Shown: piece by piece, positions 1-5,018 of the stretch
Position numbering within the stretch: the first letter of the stretch is position 1
Layout of the letters: every line of letters begins with the position of its first letter
Origin: Pseudomonadota bacterium
Lineage (GTDB): Bacteria; Pseudomonadota; Gammaproteobacteria; Xanthomonadales; Rhodanobacteraceae
DNA length: 5,018 nt
Reading direction: 5' to 3'
Assembly (NCBI GenBank): GCA_021783385.1
Contig: JAJXTX010000110.1
Span: forward strand, 1-5,018
Made by a program: the position numbers and the translations under genes
Notes under the pieces: generated by a model
Databases searched by the model: none
Told to the model about the DNA's origin: nothing
Seen by the model: the letters and a program-made list of their open reading frames with translations, nothing else

Positions 1-11
1 GTCGGGCGTGG

Positions 12-764
12 TTGAACAAGGTGCCCGAAATCACCCTGTACTTCTGGGTGATCAAGATTCTCTGCACCACGGTGGGCGAGACTTTCGCCGACTTCCTCAA
101 CGTGAACCTGCATCTGGGGCTGACGAATACCACCTGGCTGATGGGCAGCCTGCTGATCGTCACGCTGATCGTGCAGTTCCGCGCCAGCCGCTACAAGGCC
201 GGCATCTACTGGCTGGCGGTAGTGCTGCTCAGCATCGTCGGCACCCTGATCACCGACAACCTGACGGACAACTTCGGCGTCTCGCTGGTCACCACCACCG
301 TGGTGTTCAGCGTGATGCTGGCAATCACCTTCAGCGCCTGGCAGCTCACCGAAAAGACGCTGTCGGTGCACACGATCCATACGACGCGACGGGAAGCCTT
401 CTACTGGCTGGCAATCCTGTTCACGTTTGCGCTGGGCACCGCCGCCGGCGATCTGGTGGCCGAGCAGCTGAAGCTGGGTTACCTGCTCTCCGCGTTGATG
501 TTCGCGGGGCTGATCGCGCTGATCGGGGTGGCGCATCTGCGCTTCGGCCTGAATGCGATATTCGCGTTCTGGGCGGCCTATATCCTGACCCGTCCGCTGG
601 GCGCCTCGATCGGCGACTATCTGTCGCAGTCGCGCGATCAGGGCGCGCTGGGTCTGGGCACAGTGGTGACCAGCGCGCTGTTCCTGGTCACGATCCTGGC
701 GCTCGTCACCTACCTGGCGATCACTCGCAAAGATGTCACCGGCTCGGTGACAGACGTCGCCTGA
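12..764 (+). CDS. COG4705-type polytopic inner-membrane protein, 5' end uncertain
   Basis: This is a very hydrophobic protein of about 250 residues that resembles the uncharacterised COG4705 membrane-protein family; no reaction or substrate is known to me. It reads as eight probable transmembrane helices arranged as four two-helix units. Each unit opens with [FY]-W-x9-G-x4-D (W12/G22/D27, W67/G77/D82, W132/G142/D147, W187/G197/D202). The first unit carries the family-like GET motif (G22-E23-T24). Basic clusters (R57-R60-K62, R126-R127, R245-K246) mark probable cytoplasmic loops, and the long loop at 110-128 holds two histidines. The start is uncertain. A TTG at 12 gives a family-like N-terminus (MNKVPEIT), and a GTG at 21 is the next choice. 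The frame is open to the left edge with no visible Shine-Dalgarno, so the true start may lie outside the window. The TGA stop is at 762-764. The gene is convergent with the downstream methyltransferase-like gene. Family assignment is from memory of its look, not a search. Confidence 0.85.
   Translation: MNKVPEITLYFWVIKILCTTVGETFADFLNVNLHLGLTNTTWLMGSLLIVTLIVQFRASRYKAGIYWLAVVLLSIVGTLITDNLTDNFGVSLVTTTVVFSVMLAITFSAWQLTEKTLSVHTIHTTRREAFYWLAILFTFALGTAAGDLVAEQLKLGYLLSALMFAGLIALIGVAHLRFGLNAIFAFWAAYILTRPLGASIGDYLSQSRDQGALGLGTVVTSALFLVTILALVTYLAITRKDVTGSVTDVA
45..617 (+). repeat. Four-fold internal protein repeat (W-x9-G-x4-D) in the membrane protein
   Basis: Four copies of the same 16-residue signature occur at nucleotides 45-92, 210-257, 405-452 and 570-617. 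Each is an aromatic-Trp pair, then Gly exactly 10 residues after the Trp, then Asp exactly 5 after the Gly. The residue before the Gly is Val, Val, Leu, Leu. The copies start 55, 65 and 55 residues apart, so the protein is also two halves with a 120-residue period. The similarity is at protein level only; the DNA copies have diverged. I infer an ancient duplication of a two-helix hairpin, duplicated again. Confidence 0.85.
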
Positions 765-784
765 ACCGGCGCGATCGTCGTTGC
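765..784. other. Short convergent intergenic gap
   Basis: Only 20 bp separate the TGA of the + strand membrane gene from the TAG of the - strand methyltransferase-like gene. A weak stem (CGCC/GGCG around TGAACC) overlaps the end of the membrane gene. There is no U-tract on either strand, so I do not call a terminator. The two transcripts probably overlap at their 3' ends. Confidence 0.6.
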
Positions 785-1615
785 CTACGGCTTCACGAAG
801 CGCAGCGTCATCCGGTCCGATTCGCCGATCGCTTTCATCTTTGCGTGCTCGCTGGCGGGGCCGGCCAGATCCGGCGGCAGGCGGTGCACGTTGATGTCTT
901 CGGGGTCTTTCGGGTTGGCGTTGATCTCGGACACGCCGCCGAGGCGGAAGCCGGTGTCGAGCCCCAGCGTGATCAGGTAGTCCTCGGGCAGCCGGTGCAG
1001 CAGTCTGGCGCTCTGCACCGCGTCGGCGAACGGTTTGGCGCGATGCTCGGTGACGCCGAGCACGCCGCCGGGCTTGAGCACATCGAAGGCGGCCTTGAAC
1101 ACCGCGGCGAGGGTGGCCGGGCTGTGGTTCATCCAGTCGTGCGTGTTGCGGAAGGTGAGCACCATGTCGGCGGAGTTGTCCGGGCCCAGCTTCACCTGCG
1201 CGGGCGGCGCGAACGGCACCACCTTCTCGATGTGGCCGAACACCGCCGGGTTGGCCTTGATGGTGTTGGCGAACGAGGGCGGCGCGGCCTCGATCAGGTG
1301 GCCGTGCGGGGCGAGGAACGGCGCCAGGATTTCGGTGAACCAGCCGCCGCCGGGGGCCAGCTCGATCACCGTCATGTCCGGCCGGATGCCGAAGAACTGC
1401 AGCGTCTGCACCGGGTGACGATACGGATCGCGTGCCTTCTGCGCGGCCGGACGCCAGCTGCCGTCGGCTGCCTGCTGCAGCAGTGTGGCGGTGCTGGCGG
1501 CGGTGGTGCTGGCGGCGGCGGGACCGGCGGGCGCCGCGGCGGCGCTGCCGGCGACCGCGCCGAGCAGCAGGGAAGCGAGCAGCAGGGTCAGCGACTTGCG
1601 GGTGTGCGGAAGCAT
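785..1615 (-). CDS. Exported protein with SAM-dependent methyltransferase fold (COG4798 type)
   Basis: This 276-residue protein resembles the predicted-methyltransferase family COG4798; its substrate is unknown. The N-terminus (R6-K7, a leucine-rich core at 9-22, then SAAAA at 24-28) looks like a Sec signal peptide cleaved near residue 27 or 28, followed by an Ala/Thr/Ser-rich linker to about 50. The family-like R-D-P-Y-R-H-P motif is at 62-68. SAM-binding motif I is at 83-94 (V-I-E85-L-A-P-G89-G-G91-W-F-T94), with an acidic residue at E109 in the expected motif II region. D150-M-V-L-T-F-R-N-T-H-D-W follows strand 4, and L180-K-P-G-G is the usual strand-5 turn. The end, A262-IGESDRMTLRF-VKP, is a hallmark of the family. 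I chose the ATG at 1613-1615 because GGAG lies 9 nt upstream and the signal peptide begins there; an in-frame ATG at 1712-1714 would add 33 residues read through a hairpin. The gene lies 119 bp downstream of the propeller gene on the same strand. Family confidence is high, activity is unproven. Confidence 0.9.
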   Translation of the reverse strand: MLPHTRKSLTLLLASLLLGAVAGSAAAAPAGPAAASTTAASTATLLQQAADGSWRPAAQKARDPYRHPVQTLQFFGIRPDMTVIELAPGGGWFTEILAPFLAPHGHLIEAAPPSFANTIKANPAVFGHIEKVVPFAPPAQVKLGPDNSADMVLTFRNTHDWMNHSPATLAAVFKAAFDVLKPGGVLGVTEHRAKPFADAVQSARLLHRLPEDYLITLGLDTGFRLGGVSEINANPKDPEDINVHRLPPDLAGPASEHAKMKAIGESDRMTLRFVKP

Positions 1616-1622
1616 GCGGGCG

Positions 1623-1629
1623 ATCTCCG
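1623..1629 (-). promoter_or_regulatory. Ribosome binding site of the methyltransferase-like gene
   Basis: On the - strand the sequence CGGAGAT places GGAG (1625-1628) 9 nt before the ATG at 1615. This decides the start in favour of the signal-peptide-bearing form over the upstream in-frame ATG at 1714. Confidence 0.7.
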
Positions 1630-1665
1630 GACGGGGGTGGTCAAGGTTACTCCCGGCAACGCGGC

Positions 1666-1711
1666 CGCGCCGCGGCAGGGCCGTCAGCATCGACGGTGCC
1701 GCCGCGGCGCG
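1666..1711 (-). terminator. Strong GC hairpin after the propeller gene, possible terminator or attenuator
   Basis: An 11-bp perfect outer stem pairs 1666-1676 (CGCGCCGCGGC) with 1701-1711 (GCCGCGGCGCG). A symmetric 4x4 internal loop follows (1677-1680 against 1697-1700), then a 5-bp inner stem (1681-1685 CCGTC with 1692-1696 GACGG) closed by the 6-nt loop 1686-1691. It begins 23 nt past the TAA of the propeller gene and ends 50 nt before the ATG of the methyltransferase-like gene. No U-tract follows on the - strand, so a classical intrinsic terminator is not fully met. It could instead attenuate read-through or protect the upstream mRNA 3' end. Confidence 0.5.
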
Positions 1712-1734
1712 CACGCCTGTTTGACTCCGCCGCG

Positions 1735-4700
1735 TTACGGTGCAGCGGCGGCGACCTGCTCCGGCGCACCGCTCATCACGGTCGGCGCGCCGGCGGCATA
1801 GGCCGCGCGGTTGTAGGCGGCGACGTCGCCGGCGAGCAGAGCGTTGAACTCGGCGAGCTTGCCGTTGAACTGCGCATCCAGCTGCTGCTCCAGCTCAAGC
1901 AGCGCCGGTGTCGGCGGCTGCCCCTGCAGGCTGCCGAAGCCGTAGCCCAGCGCCTGCATGCCGCCGTGCAGATCGGACAGTTCCTTCAGGTCATCCTCGA
2001 CCACGTCGTGCTGCACGTTCGGCGCGTAGATGCTGTCGCGGAACTTGCCCAGTTCGCCGTCGAGCTTTTTCGCCTGCGCCAGCGCCGCGGCGTAGCCGGC
2101 GTTGTCGCCGGCCTTGTCCTCGAACTGCTTGAGCGTGGCGCGCATCGCGGTGACCCGGTTCAGCATGTCGTCGATGGCGCTGAGCCGGCTGCGCGCGGCC
2201 AGCGCGTGCTGCAGCACCGCTTGCGCGGCGGCAGTCGCCGGCGGCTGGTTCGGATCGGCCTTCACCAGCACGCTCTCGCTGGCGCTGTGGCCGTCCGCGC
2301 TCACCGTGACCTGGTAGGTACCCGGCAGCACGGCCGGCCCCTTCGCGTTGTTGCCGTCCTTCTCCGGATGCTCGGGCTTTTCAAAATCGAGCCTGGTGGC
2401 ACCGTCGTAGTTCATGTTCCAGACGTAACGATTCACGCCGGCCTTGGCATTGGTATAACGCGTGGCCACCAGCTTGCCGGCGGCATCGCGCACGGTGATG
2501 GTGACCGCGCCGTGCTTGGCTTTCTTGTCGGCCTTGATCGCCTTCGGCACGCTGTAGTCGATCAGCACGCCGTCGGGCGCATTCGGCACGGTGTACAACG
2601 GCTCGGCGCCTTCGCCGCGCGACCAGCGCACGAACTCCACGCCGGCGCGCGGCGTGAACAGGTGCAGCGGCTGCTTCGCCACGCTGTCGCTGTATTCGGC
2701 CAGCGGCGCGAAGTGGTCGAACACGAAGATGCCGCGGCCGTGGGTGGCCAGCAGCAGGTCGCCCTGCACGAACTTCACGTCGAACACCGGTACCGTTGGC
2801 AGGTGCGCCTCCAGCCGTGACCAGTGACCGCCGTTGTCGCGCGAGACGAAGGCGCCGATGTCGGTGCCGGCCACCAGCACGCCGGCATGCTGCGGGTCCT
2901 CGCGCACCACGAACACGGGTGCGTCCGGCAGCCCCTTGTCGATGCGCGTCCAGCTCTTGCCGTAGTTGTCGGTGCGGTAGACGTAGGCGTGGCGATCGTC
3001 CAGCTCGTGCGCGTCGAACGCCACATAGGCATGTCCCGGCTGACTCGCCGACACGCCCACCTGGTACACGCGCGCCCACTTCGGCGCGCCGCCCGGCGTC
3101 ACGTTGCTCCAGTGCGCGCCGCCATCGCGGGTGAGCTGCACCAGGCCGTCGTCGGTGCCGGCCCACAGCACCTGCGGATCGGTCGGGGCGATGCTCAGCG
3201 ACAGCACGGTGTCGTAGGTTTCCGCGCCGGACAGGTCGAGGTTCACCGGGCCGCCGGAGAGTGCCTGTTTGGCCTTGTCGTTGCGCGTCAGGTCGCCACT
3301 GATCGGCGTCCAGCTGAGGCCGGCATCGGTGGACTTGAACACCACGTTGCCGCCCAGGTAGACGGTTTTCGGATTCGCCGGATCGACTGCGATCGGGCTG
3401 GTCCAGTTGAAGCGGTATTGCACGTCGGTCAGCGGCAGATCGTTGTAGAACGCCGGGCCGTGCAGGTACGGCATGGCGAAGTCGCTGCGCTTGCTGTCGC
3501 GATGGAACACCGCCATCGCGCCGTCCTGCGCGTCGTTGTAGATCAGGTTGTCGCCCGCCGGCACCACGTACTGGCCGTCGCCGCCGACCACGTTGAACCA
3601 GTCGCTGGCGCTGACGACATGGTCGGCCAGCGAGCTGACCGGGCCGCACCAGCCGCTGTTGTCCTGCAGTCCGGCGCACACGGTGTATGGCGTCTTGTCG
3701 TCGGCCGCCACCATGTAGTCCTGCTCGATCGGCAGGCCATCGAGGAAGCGCCAGCTCTTGCCGCCGTCCTGGCTCAGGTAGGCGCCACCGTCGTTGCCCT
3801 GGAGGATGCGCTGCGGCTGGGTAGGGTCGATCCACAGCGCGTGGTGGTCGACATGCACGCTCTTGTCGATCTCGTGGGCGGTCTTGCCGCCGTCGTCCGA
3901 TTCCATCAGGTGGAACGACATGAAATACAGCCGGTCGGCATTGTCCGGCGACACCGCGAAGCGCGAGAAGTAGAACGGGCGCACGTCCAGCGCGTGGTTG
4001 TCGCTGACCTCGCTCCACTTGTCGCCGAGATCGTGCGAGACGAACAGCAGGCCCTTGCCCGGCTTGGTCTCGATCAGCGCGTAGACGCGCTCCGGATCGC
4101 TCGGCGCGGTGGCCACCGCGATGCGCCCCAGCGGGCCCTTCGGCAGACCCTCGGCGAGCCGGGTCCAGGTAGCGCCGCCGTCGGTGGAGCGCCACAGGCC
4201 GCTGCCCTGGCCGCCGTCGACCAGGTTCCACGGATGACGCACCACCTGCCAGGTGGCGGCGAACAGCACCTCGGGGTTGCCCGGCGCCATCGCCAGGTCG
4301 ATCGCGCCGGTCTGGTTGTCGACGAACAGCGTCTTGTGCCAGCTCTTGCCGCCGTCGGTGGTCTCGAACACGCCGCGTTCGGCATTCGGACCCCAGGCAT
4401 GGCCGAGCGCCGCCACCAGCACGTGATCGGGGTTCTGCGGGTCGACCACGATCTGGCCGATCTGGCCAGCGTCCTTCAGGCCCATGCGCTTGAAGTTCTT
4501 GCCGGCGTCGGTGGACAGGTACACGCCGGCGCCGTCCATGATGTCGTTGCGGATATTGCTCTCGCCGGTGCCGACCCAGACCAGGTTGGGGTTGGACGGC
4601 GCCAGCGCCAGCGCGCCGATCGAGGCCGACGCCTCGTGGTTGAAGATCGGCTTCCAGTGCTCGCCGCCGTCGCTGGTTTTCCACACGCCGCCGGCCGCGG

Positions 4701-4923
4701 CGCCCACGTAGTAGGTCAGCGGATGCCCGGGAATGCCGGCCACCGCGGTGACGCGTCCGCCGGCGATCGCCGGGCCCAGGTCGCGGAAATGCAGCTGGTC
4801 GAACGGGCCCTTGCCGACCGGCTTGGCCGTGCTGCTGGCGGGCGCGCTGGCGGCGAACGCGGGCAGCGCGGCCAGCACGGAAACGATGGCGAGGGCGAGC
4901 AGGCGGCGGCGATGGCTGGACAT
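1735..4923 (-). CDS. Large exported BNR/Asp-box beta-propeller protein (sortilin-like repeats)
   Basis: This 1062-residue protein is of the kind usually annotated as WD40/YVTN/BNR-like repeat or 'glycosyl hydrolase'. No sialidase catalytic set is evident, so an enzymatic role is unsupported; a binding or scaffold role in the envelope is my inference. A Sec signal peptide (R5-R6-R7, hydrophobic 8-20, A22-F-A24 cleavage) is followed by propeller blades from about 45 to 740. Asp boxes centre on D85, D139, D190, D248, D298, D344, D386, D533, D600, N653 and D696. A 147-residue gap between boxes holds the family-like G-L-Q-D-N (418-422) and W442-F-N-V-V-G-G-D-G motifs. The propeller closes at 723-736 (LLLATHGRGIFVFD). 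A beta-rich region at 790-890 (V-T-I-T-V-R-D-A-A-G-K; P-G-T-Y-Q-V-T-V) looks like an FlgD/Ig-type domain. A helical region, about 896-1042, ends in an Ala-rich tail. The ATG at 4921-4923 is preferred over one at 4978-4980 because of the Shine-Dalgarno and signal peptide. It could be co-transcribed with the downstream methyltransferase-like gene. Confidence 0.92.
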   Translation of the reverse strand: MSSHRRRLLALAIVSVLAALPAFAASAPASSTAKPVGKGPFDQLHFRDLGPAIAGGRVTAVAGIPGHPLTYYVGAAAGGVWKTSDGGEHWKPIFNHEASASIGALALAPSNPNLVWVGTGESNIRNDIMDGAGVYLSTDAGKNFKRMGLKDAGQIGQIVVDPQNPDHVLVAALGHAWGPNAERGVFETTDGGKSWHKTLFVDNQTGAIDLAMAPGNPEVLFAATWQVVRHPWNLVDGGQGSGLWRSTDGGATWTRLAEGLPKGPLGRIAVATAPSDPERVYALIETKPGKGLLFVSHDLGDKWSEVSDNHALDVRPFYFSRFAVSPDNADRLYFMSFHLMESDDGGKTAHEIDKSVHVDHHALWIDPTQPQRILQGNDGGAYLSQDGGKSWRFLDGLPIEQDYMVAADDKTPYTVCAGLQDNSGWCGPVSSLADHVVSASDWFNVVGGDGQYVVPAGDNLIYNDAQDGAMAVFHRDSKRSDFAMPYLHGPAFYNDLPLTDVQYRFNWTSPIAVDPANPKTVYLGGNVVFKSTDAGLSWTPISGDLTRNDKAKQALSGGPVNLDLSGAETYDTVLSLSIAPTDPQVLWAGTDDGLVQLTRDGGAHWSNVTPGGAPKWARVYQVGVSASQPGHAYVAFDAHELDDRHAYVYRTDNYGKSWTRIDKGLPDAPVFVVREDPQHAGVLVAGTDIGAFVSRDNGGHWSRLEAHLPTVPVFDVKFVQGDLLLATHGRGIFVFDHFAPLAEYSDSVAKQPLHLFTPRAGVEFVRWSRGEGAEPLYTVPNAPDGVLIDYSVPKAIKADKKAKHGAVTITVRDAAGKLVATRYTNAKAGVNRYVWNMNYDGATRLDFEKPEHPEKDGNNAKGPAVLPGTYQVTVSADGHSASESVLVKADPNQPPATAAAQAVLQHALAARSRLSAIDDMLNRVTAMRATLKQFEDKAGDNAGYAAALAQAKKLDGELGKFRDSIYAPNVQHDVVEDDLKELSDLHGGMQALGYGFGSLQGQPPTPALLELEQQLDAQFNGKLAEFNALLAGDVAAYNRAAYAAGAPTVMSGAPEQVAAAAP
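2821..4677 (-). repeat. Eleven Asp-box (BNR) repeats in the propeller protein
   Basis: The pattern [ST]-x-[DN]-x-G-x-x-[WF] recurs eleven times: TSDGGEHW, STDAGKNF, TTDGGKSW, STDGGATW, SHDLGDKW, SDDGGKTA, SQDGGKSW, STDAGLSW, TRDGGAHW, TDNYGKSW and SRDNGGHW. Spacing between boxes is 42-67 residues, apart from one gap of 147. Box 6 has lost its aromatic (A349), and box 10 has Asn (N653) in the Asp position. Because the boxes are near-identical in places, a 19-nt DNA identity occurs at 3750-3768 and 4338-4356. The blade count suggests one very large propeller or two in tandem. Confidence 0.9.
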
Positions 4924-4924
4924 G

Positions 4925-5017
4925 AGCGGGTGTTTCCTCCGGGCAGTAGCGGGGTGCGCAGCGGGGAGCCACCGCGCCATGACAATCCGGGCACTGTGCG
5001 GCGGCCGTTCACCCGCT
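4925..5017 (-). repeat. 8-bp inverted repeat spanning the propeller gene leader
   Basis: AGCGGGTG at 4925-4932 on the + strand is the exact reverse complement of CACCCGCT at 5010-5017. In the - strand transcript the second arm lies 1 nt before the start codon and just after the Shine-Dalgarno. The loop is about 77 nt. Eight base pairs in GC-rich DNA may be chance. No convincing -10/-35 pair is visible in this 95-nt leader; a TTGTCA occurs at 4979-4984 on the - strand without a suitable partner. Confidence 0.25.
4933..4940 (-). promoter_or_regulatory. Ribosome binding site of the propeller gene
   Basis: The - strand reads GGAGGAAA here. The GGAGG core (4936-4940) is 12 nt from the ATG at 4923, slightly longer than usual but a strong match. 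It fixes the start at 4923; the upstream ATG at 4980 has no comparable signal. Confidence 0.75.
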
Positions 5018-5018
5018 G

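Noticed and set aside
745..784. A possible bidirectional terminator at the convergent gene ends.
   Set aside because: Only a 4-bp stem (CGCC/GGCG) with an interrupted outer GACG/CGTC pairing is visible, with no T-run on either side.
1639..1644. A TTGACC on the - strand resembling a -35 box before the methyltransferase-like gene.
   Set aside because: No -10-like sequence lies 16-18 nt downstream, where the Shine-Dalgarno and GC-rich bases sit instead.
1616..1714. An in-frame ATG at 1714 that would extend the methyltransferase-like protein by 33 residues.
   Set aside because: The extension reads through the hairpin at 1666-1711, masks the signal peptide, and lacks a ribosome binding site as good as the one for 1615.
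8..1801. A 597-codon open frame on the + strand across the membrane gene and antisense to the methyltransferase-like gene.
   Set aside because: It is rich in Arg, Gly, His and Ala with no recognisable domain, and overlaps two well-supported genes. It is a GC-driven shadow frame.
1432..2820. A 462-codon + strand frame antisense to the methyltransferase-like and propeller genes.
   Set aside because: It has no domain, biased composition, and full overlap with better genes on the opposite strand.
3750..4356. A 19-nt exact direct repeat (3750-3768 and 4338-4356), with a shorter 13-nt copy at 2950-2962.
   Set aside because: It is explained by the repeated Asp-box residues (G-K-S-W) written with the same preferred codons, and is not a mobile or regulatory repeat.
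2381..4972. An 863-codon alternative frame on the - strand inside the propeller gene.
   Set aside because: Its composition is Arg/Gly/Pro-rich low complexity, while the other frame gives eleven clean Asp boxes and a signal peptide. Its length reflects the scarcity of stops in GC-rich codons.
4924..4980. An in-frame ATG at 4980 that would extend the propeller protein by 19 residues.
   Set aside because: There is no Shine-Dalgarno before it, it would bury the signal peptide, and a strong GGAGG serves the ATG at 4923.

Overview
The window is a GC-rich chromosomal stretch with three protein genes and almost no free intergenic space. High GC with strong G/C third-position preference, and three proteins that resemble families I associate with Xanthomonadales / Rhodanobacteraceae (Rhodanobacter, Dyella, Luteibacter and relatives), suggest a gammaproteobacterium of that group. 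This placement is an inference from protein character and was not tested by a search. No RNA genes, insertion sequences, CRISPR arrays or prophage genes are visible.

Layout. (1) About 12-764, + strand: a polytopic inner-membrane protein of the uncharacterised COG4705 type, whose 5' end may lie beyond the window edge. It is built from four copies of a two-helix unit. (2) 785-1615, - strand: an exported-looking protein with a SAM-dependent methyltransferase fold (COG4798 type). It converges on gene 1 with only 20 bp between the stop codons. (3) 1735-4923, - strand: a 1062-residue exported protein. It has a large multi-blade Asp-box (BNR/sortilin-like) beta-propeller region, then a beta-rich segment that looks Ig/FlgD-like, then a helical tail. 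(4) 4924-5018: the leader of gene 3, with a clear Shine-Dalgarno.

Genes 3 and 2 lie head to tail on the - strand, 119 bp apart. Between them, 23 nt after the gene 3 stop, is a strong GC-rich hairpin (1666-1711) that lacks a U-tract. It probably ends, attenuates or protects the gene 3 transcript. Both - strand products carry N-terminal signal peptides, so their site of action is predicted to be the periplasm, envelope or outside. Nothing in the sequence shows that the three genes work in one pathway.

I do not see a convincing new multi-gene system. The points most worth a second look are the exact four-fold W-x9-G-x4-D architecture of the membrane protein, the signal peptide on a methyltransferase-fold protein, the long hairpin between genes 3 and 2, and the lone cysteine pair in the propeller protein.
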